Part shown: piece after piece, positions 8,646 to 16,676 of the stretch
How positions within the stretch are numbered: position 1 is the stretch's first letter
Layout: each line of letters begins with the position of its first letter
Assembly (NCBI GenBank): GCA_002433485.1
Contig: DJIF01000132.1
Location: forward strand, 1 to 52,154
Reading direction: 5' to 3'
Origin: Deltaproteobacteria bacterium UBA6601
Lineage (GTDB): Bacteria > Myxococcota_A > UBA796 > UBA9615
DNA length: 52,154 bases
Program-made: the position numbers and the translations under genes
Notes under the pieces: model-generated
What the model was told of the DNA's origin: nothing
The model's input: only the letters and a program-made list of their open reading frames with translations
The model's database searches: none

Positions 8646-9874
8646 AACGAGGGCAGCGAACCAAGGATACCGGCCGCAAGATCGCGTTGGTCTGTGGCGG
8701 TGGTGGGCTCACCGGAGGCGTGTTTGAGGTAGGTGCTTTGAGGGCACTGGACCGAGCTCTCGGCGGGGGGGTACTTGCCGATTTGGACTGCTATGTAGGG
8801 GCCTCGGCGGGCTCGCTGGTAGCGTCATTGCTTGCTGCTGGGGCCAGCCCTCAGGATATGGAAGATGTGCTGGTGCGTGGCGGGGGGCTTCGTAGTCGTC
8901 TTCCAGAGCTTAAGCGAGGCAACATCTATGGCCTAGAGGCGACGCCCTGGCTGGGCTCCTTGGCGCGCCTGCCGTTTCGTATGACTCGCGGGTTCCTGCT
9001 GAGTCTGCTGCCCGGAGATTCGTCGCGTCCCACCGATGCTCTCTTTGAGGCGTTTGGTTGTCTGCCCCCCGGTTTGTTCAGCAATGAACCGATTGCTCGC
9101 TACGTGCGCCGCGCTATGAGCCGAATGGGCTGTGACGATAGCTTCGACTCTCTAGCCGTGAGCCTCTATGTTACGGCGGTCAACCTGGACACCAGCAGGA
9201 GGGTCGTTTTCGGCGAGCCAGGGCAGCGTAGTGTGCCTATTAGTAAGGCGGTTCAGGCTTCTTCTGCGCTGCCTTTGTTATTTCGTCCGGTGCGGGTCGG
9301 CGAGCAGGACTTTGTCGATGGTGGCCTAGAGCGCAACCTGCCAGTAGATGTGGCGGTTCGTCATGGAGCTGGCCTGGTGATAGCGGTGAACCCATTGGTG
9401 CCAGTGGTGAACGACCCACGTAAGGGGCGCTCTCTCATTGACGGCGAACGACATCTCAGCGGCAGGGGTCTGCCGGCGGTTTTGGATCAGGTATTCCGCA
9501 TGTTGATTCGCTCGCAGGTCCTCTACGGTTTGCAGGCCATGCGGGACCGCTTCCCTGAAGTGGACATCGTGTTGCTGGAGCCCGAGGCTCACGATTGGCA
9601 GATGTTTAGTTACCACCCCATGCGCTATAGCGTTCGAAAGCAATTGGCGGATCACGCCTATGAGGTCACCAGAGACCGATTGGTTCGTGACTCCGACGAT
9701 CTTGAGCAGGTCTTTGCCCGCCATGGGCTGGACTTCCAAGTCGCACGGCTTGGACGTCCTCGGCGTCGAGCCAGGGCGATGAGTTCAGCTCGCTGGTTGC
9801 TGGGACGCCTCGGTAGGATGCCACTGTTGCGCGATCTGGCCGCCGCTGAGGAGGAGCGCGATCCCTTCTATTAA
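8642..9874 (+). CDS. patatin-like phospholipase, 410 aa
   Basis: This is a Ser-Asp dyad lipid acyl hydrolase. The oxyanion-hole glycines are CGGGGLTGG (residues 18-26), the nucleophile elbow is GASAGS with Ser55, and the second catalytic residue is in VDGGLERNLPV with Asp226. I chose the ATG at 8642 because it overlaps the plsB stop as ATGA, matching the other junctions here; an earlier ATG at 8609 adds 11 residues. There is no clear signal peptide, so it probably acts on the cytoplasmic face of the membrane. Placed directly after PlsB, it could recycle or remodel glycerophospholipids made by this operon, which is inference. The gene ends 91 bases before the convergent valS stop; no terminator is evident in that gap. 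Confidence 0.93.
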   Translation: MKRGQRTKDTGRKIALVCGGGGLTGGVFEVGALRALDRALGGGVLADLDCYVGASAGSLVASLLAAGASPQDMEDVLVRGGGLRSRLPELKRGNIYGLEATPWLGSLARLPFRMTRGFLLSLLPGDSSRPTDALFEAFGCLPPGLFSNEPIARYVRRAMSRMGCDDSFDSLAVSLYVTAVNLDTSRRVVFGEPGQRSVPISKAVQASSALPLLFRPVRVGEQDFVDGGLERNLPVDVAVRHGAGLVIAVNPLVPVVNDPRKGRSLIDGERHLSGRGLPAVLDQVFRMLIRSQVLYGLQAMRDRFPEVDIVLLEPEAHDWQMFSYHPMRYSVRKQLADHAYEVTRDRLVRDSDDLEQVFARHGLDFQVARLGRPRRRARAMSSARWLLGRLGRMPLLRDLAAAEEERDPFY

Positions 9875-9965
9875 GCTCTCAGGTCGCGTGGCTTAGTGTT
9901 GGGGTCGATGGCTGGTTGCTCCTACGCAATAGTCACGGCGTCCGTGTCGGCAGCGGTTCTTCAGC

Positions 9966-12491
9966 TTAGGGGCTGCTCTCGGTCTGCACCGGCACGATAC
10001 TGATGCGGACACCTTCCAATTCCGAGTCGCTTTCGGCCTGGCCATAACGGATTTCCTGGGCTCGCCCAACCGCCTGCAGAGTGCGTTCGAGATCACGGAC
10101 CATGGCTGCGATTTCGGCGTTGGCCGCATCGAGATCCAGGATCACGGCCTGTAGTTGACGGGTCTGGGAGATTCGTTGTTCCGTGCGCAATGAACGCACT
10201 GCTCGCAGAATCCCGCCGACGATTGCCATTTCGGGGACTTCATCGGTGCGTTCAGGCCGGAAGTCAGGCCAGGGACTCACGTGCAGAGAAACCGTAGACT
10301 CATAGGGGCGATAGATACGTTGATACAACTCTTCGGTGACGAAGGGCAGGATCGGCGCGTAGAGGGAAAGTAGAGTTCGCAGGGCCTCCCACAGGGTCGA
10401 TCGAGCTGACTCACGGGCGCTTTCTGGATAGCGCTCCGGGTTCCAGAAACGGTCCTTTACCATCTCTAGATAGTCATCACAGAAGGTCCCCCAGAAGAAG
10501 CGGTCAGTTGCTTCGCGGGCGACTGCGTAGTTGTAGCTTTCCATGCCCTGCTCAACGGTTGGCAGGATGCTATTGAGCTCGCGTAACAACCAACGGTCCT
10601 CTGGGCTACGCTCGGTAAAGGGCATAGGCTCCGCATCAGGGTCGAAACCGTCCAACTGCATCATCGCAAAGCGCGCGGCGTTCCATAGTTTGACCACCAG
10701 CTTGCGACCGGCGCGAACGTCCTTCTCGTTGTAGCGGGTGTCGTGGCCTAGGTGCGATCCTGCGGCCCAGTAGCGCACTGCATCAGCACCGTACTTACGA
10801 ATCACGCCGTAGGGCTCGTAGCGGTTGTAGCCGTCTTTGTCGGTGTGTCGCTCCAGATCTCGCTTGCTGATCTTCTTGCCCTGCTCGTTGAGTCCCCAGC
10901 CGGAGATCATTACGTCACTCCAGGGGAGACGATCCGCATGGAGGTGAGATTTCACGACCGTGTAGAACAGCCATGTGCGGATGATCTCAAAGGCTTGCAC
11001 TCGAACCCGCATGGGATGGAGCGAGAGGTCGCCGTCGCGGCCTTCACTGGCGACCCAGTTGGCGTTGATCAGGGGGGTCAGCGAGGAGGTCATCCAGGTG
11101 TCCATGACGTCCGGCTCGCCGCGGAACTCAGTGCCCTTGCAGGAAGGGCAGGAATCCACCGGGCAGGGGTCCTCCAGGGGGTCAACAGGGAGGGACTCTC
11201 TAGCGGCCAGGATGACCTGGCCACAGCTCTCGCAGAACCACACGGGGAAGGGCACGCCATAGAAGCGTTGTCGGCTGATGTTCCAGTCGTATTTGAGTCC
11301 TTCAATCCAGTGGTCGAGGCGCACCTTCATGTGCGCTGGATGCCAGTTGAGTTCGCTACTGCGCGCCAGCAGTTCATCCTTCATGTCCAGTACGCGAATG
11401 AACCATTGCGGTGCCATGTTGAATTCAACGGGTACCTCGGAGCGGTCGGAGATGCTGACGTTCTGCTCGACCACCTGGGCGCCGCGGTACAACTCCGCTT
11501 CCTTGAGGTCTTTTACGATCTGCTTGCGCACCGCTGTCGCAGGCTTGCCCGCGTAGTTTGTTCCGGCAAGCTCGGTCATAAGGCCGTCCTTGCCGATACA
11601 TAGGCGAGTTTCCAGACCGTCTCGCTTCCACTTCTTGACGTCTTCGCCGTCGCCAAAGGTGCACACCATCATCAAGCCGGTACCAAAGTCGGTGCGGACC
11701 TCATCGTCCGTGAGTATCGGAACCTCACGTTCGGCAAGGGGCACCAGCGCGGTGCCGCCGTGGAGGTTCAGGTAGCGCTCATCAGTTGGGTTGCAATAGA
11801 GGGCAACGCAGGCGGGAATTAGCTCTGGGCGGGTGGTCGAGATCACCAGGTCTCGGCCTTGGCCATCCTTAAAAGCGATGTCGTGCATCTGCCCACGCCG
11901 GGTCAGGGTGTCGAGGTCGGCCTGGGCGAGGGCTGTCTCAAAGTGAGTGTCCCAGAGAACCGGCTCGTCTGAGCGATAGATGCGGTCTTTTTGGTAGAGG
12001 TCCAGGAAGGAAAGTTGCGCGGTTGTGCGACAGTGGTCGTCGATGGTTGAGTAGCGTTGGCGCCAGTCCACTGACAGGCCAAGCGCACGCCACAGTTTCT
12101 CGTAGACCTCCGCTCCCTTGCGCGTTTCCTCAAGACAGAGTGCCCGAAACTCTGCACGGGTCGTCTTGCGCTTGTTGATGTTGTAGGTCTTCTCTACGTA
12201 CCGCTCAGTGGGGAGACCGTTGTCGTCGAAGCCCATGGGGTAGTAGATGCGGCGCCCTTTCATCCGGTGGTAGCGAATGATGAATTCGGCCTGCGCGTAG
12301 GACATTGCATGGCCCACATGCAGATGGGCAGAGGACACGTAGGGGGGCGGTGTATCAACTGAGAACAGCTCCCCTTCGCCGTCCGGCTGGTATTGGTGAA
12401 TGCCGCTTTCGTCCCACAGTTGGCGGCAATTCTCCTCGATGCTTTCAGCGTCGAAGTCCTTGGGGAGTTCGAGATGGTCGATGGCGGTCAT
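9966..12491 (-). CDS. valS: valyl-tRNA synthetase, archaeal-like type
   Basis: This class I aminoacyl-tRNA synthetase (841 aa) charges tRNA-Val. The HIGH motif is HVGH (residues 58-61) after PPPYVSSAHL, and the KMSKS loop is KISKR (540-544). The sequence GFDDNGLPTE after HIGH is the hallmark of the archaeal-like group (also in Rickettsia and some other bacteria), in place of the usual bacterial GTDHAGIATQ. The editing domain region has STTRPELIPAC. I chose the ATG at 12491 because an upstream GTG at 12569 lies inside the preceding nuclease gene. It is the last gene of the minus-strand run. The C-terminus is short, with only a modest helical tail. Confidence 0.95.
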   Translation of the reverse strand: MTAIDHLELPKDFDAESIEENCRQLWDESGIHQYQPDGEGELFSVDTPPPYVSSAHLHVGHAMSYAQAEFIIRYHRMKGRRIYYPMGFDDNGLPTERYVEKTYNINKRKTTRAEFRALCLEETRKGAEVYEKLWRALGLSVDWRQRYSTIDDHCRTTAQLSFLDLYQKDRIYRSDEPVLWDTHFETALAQADLDTLTRRGQMHDIAFKDGQGRDLVISTTRPELIPACVALYCNPTDERYLNLHGGTALVPLAEREVPILTDDEVRTDFGTGLMMVCTFGDGEDVKKWKRDGLETRLCIGKDGLMTELAGTNYAGKPATAVRKQIVKDLKEAELYRGAQVVEQNVSISDRSEVPVEFNMAPQWFIRVLDMKDELLARSSELNWHPAHMKVRLDHWIEGLKYDWNISRQRFYGVPFPVWFCESCGQVILAARESLPVDPLEDPCPVDSCPSCKGTEFRGEPDVMDTWMTSSLTPLINANWVASEGRDGDLSLHPMRVRVQAFEIIRTWLFYTVVKSHLHADRLPWSDVMISGWGLNEQGKKISKRDLERHTDKDGYNRYEPYGVIRKYGADAVRYWAAGSHLGHDTRYNEKDVRAGRKLVVKLWNAARFAMMQLDGFDPDAEPMPFTERSPEDRWLLRELNSILPTVEQGMESYNYAVAREATDRFFWGTFCDDYLEMVKDRFWNPERYPESARESARSTLWEALRTLLSLYAPILPFVTEELYQRIYRPYESTVSLHVSPWPDFRPERTDEVPEMAIVGGILRAVRSLRTEQRISQTRQLQAVILDLDAANAEIAAMVRDLERTLQAVGRAQEIRYGQAESDSELEGVRISIVPVQTESSP

Positions 12492-12540
12492 GCTCGGGGG
12501 ATATACCGGATGAGGACGCCGGTCAATGTCGGGCTTTATT

Positions 12541-13092
12541 TCAGCGGGTGGAGCCGAAGCACGGTTCACCCCACAGGCCCCTGGCTGCTAGCTGCGCTTG
12601 TAGCTCAAGTTCGGCGAAGTGGTCGCGGTACTCATCGCTGGGAGGGATCGATAGGCTCCGACCGAAACCATTAGCAACCAGGTGCTCGTTGAGGAACAGC
12701 AGGTCGCTTACTCGCGACATGTAAGCCAGAGTCCGGCCAAAGTAGTCTTCACACTGTTCGTCGTAGCTGAGCCAGGCCTGCCGATCCTCCAGCAGTTCAG
12801 TCGCTTCACTCCAAGCCATCACCGCATAGCACTCGCTGTTGGCTTGATTGGAGTGGTTGACTTCGGGAGTGTCCACACCAATAAGTCGGATTCGTTCTTC
12901 ACTTCCCGCTCGAATCCCGTCGAGGAATCGAACATCGGCAGTGTCTCCGTCCACAAAGTCGATGACCTGAACCCGCTCAGAACTGCGGCAGCTGGGTTGG
13001 GATTGGGGCAGATGTGGCGGTGCGCTGCAGGCTGAGCCCATCACCGTCAGGGACAGTGCTAACAGGGCGTTCCTGGCGCCGTTGGTGCTCAT
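12541..13092 (-). CDS. secreted thermonuclease-like lipoprotein (SNase family)
   Basis: The protein (183 aa) starts with a signal peptide and lipobox GSAC (Cys22). The SNase domain follows: VIDFVDGDT (residues 43-51) with the calcium-binding acidic residues, RLIGVDTPE with catalytic Arg69 and Glu77, and EDYFGRTLAY with catalytic Arg120. All three residues needed for phosphodiester cleavage in staphylococcal nuclease are kept. The C-terminus GLWGEPCF is typical of bacterial SNase homologues. It should degrade nucleic acid outside the cytoplasm. It lies 49 bases upstream of valS and 68 bases downstream of the yggS stop. No strong ribosome binding site was seen. Confidence 0.93.
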   Translation of the reverse strand: MSTNGARNALLALSLTVMGSACSAPPHLPQSQPSCRSSERVQVIDFVDGDTADVRFLDGIRAGSEERIRLIGVDTPEVNHSNQANSECYAVMAWSEATELLEDRQAWLSYDEQCEDYFGRTLAYMSRVSDLLFLNEHLVANGFGRSLSIPPSDEYRDHFAELELQAQLAARGLWGEPCFGSTR

Positions 13093-13160
13093 AGAGTGCT
13101 ATTCAACCTTCCCTGGTTGCTGGGCTTATGTTGCCCTCAGCCGCTTCCGTGACCTATTGC

Positions 13161-13883
13161 TCACGTAGCTCGCGGTCGAGGTCCGAAGATCCCGGTTCCG
13201 ATCCGAACGCGGGTGCTGCCTTCCTCAATCGCTACTTCAAAGTCGGTACTCATACCCATGGACAGGGTAGCAAGGGCCAGAGCGTGGGAGTCCCTTAATT
13301 GATCCCGAAGCTCCCGCAGCGCCCTATGGTCCGAGCGCGTGGCTTCCGGGTGCGCCCGGGCTGGCGGGATTGCCATCAAGCCATCAATGCTCAGGCCTGG
13401 GAGTTCGGCGAGTTCCTGCAGGTGGTCAAGCAGTTGTTGCTTGGAGAACCCGGATTTCTGCGGGTCTTCGGCCAGGTTCACCTGCAGGAGGACCTGCTGA
13501 GGCATGCCGCCGGGACGCGTTAAAGCTCTGTGGGAGAGCTCTCGGGCCAGCTTGATTCTGTCGACGGTCTCGATGCAGTGAACTCTGCCTAACAAGAAGC
13601 GGATTTTGTTGCGCTGGAGGCTGCCGATAAAGTGCCAGCGGAGCGTGGCCAGAGCGCCGATACGGGGGTCTTCAGCCCTTGCCAGCCAGCGCTGAACATA
13701 ACTCTCCCCAAAGCTCAGCTGGCCCGCTTGAAAGGCTTCTAATACCGCTCCAGCAGGGTGCATCTTGCTGACCGCAACGAGCTCGACTTCGCTGGGGTTC
13801 CGATCGGCGCGTTCGCAGGCAACTTCAATCCTGCTGCGGATGTTCCCGAGCCGTTCGGTGATGGTCCCCGAGCTGCGGTTCAA
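13161..13883 (-). CDS. YggS/PROSC family pyridoxal phosphate homeostasis protein
   Basis: The protein has the alanine-racemase-like N-terminal TIM barrel of the YggS family. The PLP lysine is in LVAVSKMHP, followed by FGESYVQRW, WHFIGSLQRNK, IETVDR, LLQVNLAEDPQKSGF, IDGLMAIPP, LSMGMSTDFEVAIEEGSTRVRIGTGIFG. These are all the standard family blocks. I chose the TTG at 13883: it overlaps the maf stop as TTGA and puts the lysine at residue 40, close to the family position. An in-frame ATG at 13913 would add 10 residues inside maf. The AGGAG upstream is only two bases from the TTG, so the start is not certain. Family members buffer PLP in the cytoplasm. Confidence 0.93.
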   Translation of the reverse strand: MNRSSGTITERLGNIRSRIEVACERADRNPSEVELVAVSKMHPAGAVLEAFQAGQLSFGESYVQRWLARAEDPRIGALATLRWHFIGSLQRNKIRFLLGRVHCIETVDRIKLARELSHRALTRPGGMPQQVLLQVNLAEDPQKSGFSKQQLLDHLQELAELPGLSIDGLMAIPPARAHPEATRSDHRALRELRDQLRDSHALALATLSMGMSTDFEVAIEEGSTRVRIGTGIFGPRPRAT

Positions 13884-14479
13884 AGCTCCTGTCCACCCAT
13901 TCGTGCAATGCATTCCTTGACCTCTACCAGGGGCAGGCCAACCACATTGGAATAGGACCCTTCGATGCGCTCAATAAGCTTGCCGCCGAGGCCTTGGATT
14001 CCATAGCTGCCAGCTTTGTCCAGAGGCTCTCCGGTGGCCACATAGGCTTCAATCTGCTGGCGCTCCAGGGGCCTGAAGTAAACCCTCGTGATGACCGATC
14101 GAATGCTCCAGTCAACCGCTTCGGGACTGACGGTGATGGCAAATGCCGTTACCACTTGATGGCGGCGACCAGAGAGCAACTCCAGGGTGCGTACAGCGTC
14201 TTCGGGGCCAGTGGGCTTGCCTAGGACCAGTTGGTCCAGAATGACGATGGTGTCGGCGCCAAGAATCAGAGCTCTCTTGTCATGCTGACTGGCGACTGCC
14301 TGGGCTTTCTCGCGGGCCAGTCGGCTGGCCATATTGACGGGTGCTTCGTTGTCGATGGGGCTCTCGTCGATGGGGATCGAGCAGATTGAGAAGTCGAGGC
14401 CAGCATTGGCCAGCAATTCCCGCCGCCGGGGTGATCCCGAGGCGAGGACCAGGGGCATCGGTAGTTCAGAGGAAGACAC
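13880..14479 (-). CDS. maf: Maf family nucleotide pyrophosphatase
   Basis: The protein (199 aa) has every Maf block: LASGSPRRREL near the N-terminus (substrate phosphate loop), GADTIV, LGKP, LSGRRHQVVTA, a segment GEPLDKAGSYGIQG and IEGSYSNVVGLPL. Family members hydrolyse dTTP, UTP or modified nucleotides to monophosphates, and some affect septum formation. The Lys/Gln pattern and the AGSYGIQG segment suit the YhdE-type (dTTP/UTP) group. The start is GTG at 14479. The stop overlaps the yggS start (TTGA), and the MlaE-type gene ends 22 bases upstream. Confidence 0.95.
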   Translation of the reverse strand: MSSSELPMPLVLASGSPRRRELLANAGLDFSICSIPIDESPIDNEAPVNMASRLAREKAQAVASQHDKRALILGADTIVILDQLVLGKPTGPEDAVRTLELLSGRRHQVVTAFAITVSPEAVDWSIRSVITRVYFRPLERQQIEAYVATGEPLDKAGSYGIQGLGGKLIERIEGSYSNVVGLPLVEVKECIARMGGQEL

Positions 14480-14501
14480 TTGGTTCCATCCAATAAAAAG
14501 T

Positions 14502-15326
14502 CTAGGTGAAGGGCAGGAGGATTTTGCCCAGGATGAAGTCGCCGATGAGGATGGTGATTGAGGTCAAGACCACCGCACGGGTGGTGAATCGTCCAACTCC
14601 TTCGGTTCCTCCTTCCGTGCTGAGCCCCATGTGGCAGCCGATAATGCCAAAGAAATAGCCGAAAAACCCTGCCTTGATGAGGCCATGTAGAACCTTTGGT
14701 ACATCGACAGTGGTCAGGACCTGGTCCAGATAGTAAGCGGTGCTAAGCCCCTGCTCAGTGACGGCGATCACCATCCCACCAAAGATGCCCACCAGGTCGG
14801 CCATCGCGGCCAGCAGTGGCATGGCAATGATGCAGGCGAGCACTCTTGGCACCACCAGCTCGCGGATCGGGTCCGCGCCGAGCGCGCGGATTGCGTCGAT
14901 CTGTTCGGCAACTTTCATTGAGCCCAATTCTGCGGTGATTCCGGCACCGACACGGCCCCCGACCAACAAGGCTGTTAGCACTGGCCCGAGTTCCATGACG
15001 AAGCCAACCGAAATCACCTTTCCTACATAGTTGGCGGCGCCGAAGCGCTCCAGCCCCCAGCCAAACTGGAGGGCCATGACCGCGCCGGTAAAAAGTGCGG
15101 TGAGAAAGGCGATAGAGAGGGACTGTACGCCGACCGCGTAGAGCTGTCGTAACAGCGCGTGCAAGTCGAGGGGACGCCGTGCCATGGCCGCTAGGCAGCG
15201 CAGACTGAGGGCGCTGATGCTGCCAATGGTGGTGAAGAAGCCCAGAAAAGAGGCGCCAAGAGCGCTGATCAGCTCGATGGGGAGGGCCCTTTGCCGTTGG
15301 CTGGTTGCCGTGAGTGATTGGCTCAC
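14502..15326 (-). CDS. MlaE-type ABC transporter permease
   Basis: The protein (274 aa) is an integral membrane permease of the MlaE/YrbE family, which moves lipids between the membranes. The family core is clear: FTGAVMALQFGWGLERFGA, ELGPVLTALLVGGRVGAGITAELGSMKVAEQIDAI, then RALGADPIRELVVPRVLA, and the C-terminal GFFGYFFGIIGCHMGL. There are about five or six hydrophobic segments. The start is GTG at 15326, overlapping the upstream lipoprotein stop as GTGA. The usual partners MlaF (ATPase) and MlaD (MCE protein) are not in the window; the ABC ATPase two genes upstream is of a different type. Confidence 0.94.
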   Translation of the reverse strand: MSQSLTATSQRQRALPIELISALGASFLGFFTTIGSISALSLRCLAAMARRPLDLHALLRQLYAVGVQSLSIAFLTALFTGAVMALQFGWGLERFGAANYVGKVISVGFVMELGPVLTALLVGGRVGAGITAELGSMKVAEQIDAIRALGADPIRELVVPRVLACIIAMPLLAAMADLVGIFGGMVIAVTEQGLSTAYYLDQVLTTVDVPKVLHGLIKAGFFGYFFGIIGCHMGLSTEGGTEGVGRFTTRAVVLTSITILIGDFILGKILLPFT

Positions 15327-15901
15327 GGCCGGTACTCTACCTGCATGCCGGTGATGAAGTTTTGGTAGCTGGCCTGTCCCTCGGTAAGGCTTCCTGGCGC
15401 CCCAATGAAGACCAGGTCGAATACACAGGGACCGTTCTTGGTGACGCTGACTGCGATGTCGACAGGAACACCGTCGAGTCGGGCCGAGCCCTCTCGGGTG
15501 AGGGCGGCGCGAGCCGAGAGGCTGCGTTCCACCGGCTCATTGAGTTCAACATCAGTGAAGCCAAACAGCAGGTGCTGCAGGAGCGCGCTGAGCGGGGCAT
15601 CTTCATAGCGAGCACCACAGCTGCTGTCGCTGTACAGGGTTGCTTGTTGCTGGCTGCTGTACCAGGCCAGATCTGCTGTGGGTGAAGAGCTTGACTCCCA
15701 GTCGGCGCCTGGGCTGCCCGGGCGGTAGCGCAGTTCCAGCAGTGTCGGGCCTTGCTTGCCTTCCAGGCGCAGGTTCTGGGTGTACCAGCCATCCTTTATG
15801 CTGCCGCGGGTATTGGCGCAGGATAGGGCCCAGAGCACTGCAGTCAGGCTCAGCGCAGCCAGCAACAGGCGGACTGAGGAGGGGCCGAGCCTAGGGGGCA
15901 C
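15323..15901 (-). CDS. hypothetical lipoprotein, 192 aa
   Basis: The start is GTG at 15901 with GGAGG six bases upstream. The N-terminus is a signal peptide with lipobox ALSC. The mature part is short, with two Cys (SSCGAR and NGPCVFDLVF) that could pair, and a C-terminal segment (FDLVFIGAPGSL) often seen in small outer-membrane lipoproteins of this group. I do not recognise the family. It overlaps the ABC ATPase gene by 11 bases and the permease gene by 4. Position between an ATPase and an MlaE-type permease suggests a periplasmic or outer-membrane partner of lipid transport, which is inference. Confidence 0.82.
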   Translation of the reverse strand: MPPRLGPSSVRLLLAALSLTAVLWALSCANTRGSIKDGWYTQNLRLEGKQGPTLLELRYRPGSPGADWESSSSPTADLAWYSSQQQATLYSDSSCGARYEDAPLSALLQHLLFGFTDVELNEPVERSLSARAALTREGSARLDGVPVDIAVSVTKNGPCVFDLVFIGAPGSLTEGQASYQNFITGMQVEYRP

Positions 15902-16676
15902 TGGCTGCCTCCGAGTCCTCCTTTAGAACCTGAATCACTTCGGCCTGCTCCGGACTCCCAACCAGGGTCAGGAAGACCTGCTCGAGGTCGCCTCCGCCAG
16001 CGGTGTGCAGGTCTTTCAGCTGTTGAACACTGCCCTGTGCGACGATGCGGCCATTCTGGATGATTGCGACCCGGTCGCAGACAGCCTCTGCTACTTCGAG
16101 GGTGTGGGTGGAGAGGAAGACGGTTCGCCCCTCATCAGCTTGCTGACGAAAGACGCTCTTGATCAGTCGCGCCCCTGCTGGGTCGAGACCTACCATTGGC
16201 TCGTCAATGATCAGTAGTCTGGGGCGATGAAGCAGGGCTGCGGCGAGCGACAGTCGTTGCTTCATGCCGTGAGAATAGCTCTCCACCAGCTCATTACCGA
16301 CGCCACCCAGGGAGAAGAACTCGAGCAACTCCTGGCTACGCCGGAGCACCGATGCATCTTCCATCCCGTAGATGGCCCCCACAAAGGCCAGGAACTCAAG
16401 CGCAGTGAGTCGCTCGTAGAGGTAAGGCCGGTCTGGAATGTAGCCGATGAGGGCCTTGGCGCTGACCGGATCCCTGGCGGTGTCGATGCCGGCTACCTCG
16501 ATGGTTCCGGAGCTGGGCCTCAGCATTCCCGCGATCATCTTCATGGTGGTGGTCTTGCCGGCTCCATTGGGACCGAGAAAGCCAAAAACTTCACCTTCAT
16601 GGACATGCAGGTCCACTTCGTTGACTGCCGGAGCGCCGCGTCCATAGACTTTGGTGAGTTGATGAGTACGAATCAT
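15891..16676 (-). CDS. ABC transporter ATP-binding protein (ABC-2/DrrA-like)
   Basis: The protein (261 aa) has Walker A GPNGAGKTT (residues 35-43, Lys41), the Q-loop region, signature YSHGMKQRLSLA, Walker B LLIIDEP and the switch His in STHTLEVAE. The sequence MIAGMLRPSSGTIEVAG and the DLEQVFLTLVG end place it with the DrrA/NatA/CcmA group that works with ABC-2 permeases, not with MlaF. No ABC-2 permease gene is in the window. The start overlaps the transglutaminase stop as ATGA. It acts at the cytoplasmic face of the inner membrane; the substrate is unknown. Confidence 0.95.
   Translation of the reverse strand: MIRTHQLTKVYGRGAPAVNEVDLHVHEGEVFGFLGPNGAGKTTTMKMIAGMLRPSSGTIEVAGIDTARDPVSAKALIGYIPDRPYLYERLTALEFLAFVGAIYGMEDASVLRRSQELLEFFSLGGVGNELVESYSHGMKQRLSLAAALLHRPRLLIIDEPMVGLDPAGARLIKSVFRQQADEGRTVFLSTHTLEVAEAVCDRVAIIQNGRIVAQGSVQQLKDLHTAGGGDLEQVFLTLVGSPEQAEVIQVLKEDSEAASAP

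Noticed and set aside
9875..9965. A terminator between the convergent patatin and valS genes
   Set aside because: No stem followed by a U-tract was found on either strand.
10752..11603. A 283-codon open frame on the plus strand
   Set aside because: It is antisense to valS, which has both synthetase motifs in the correct order.
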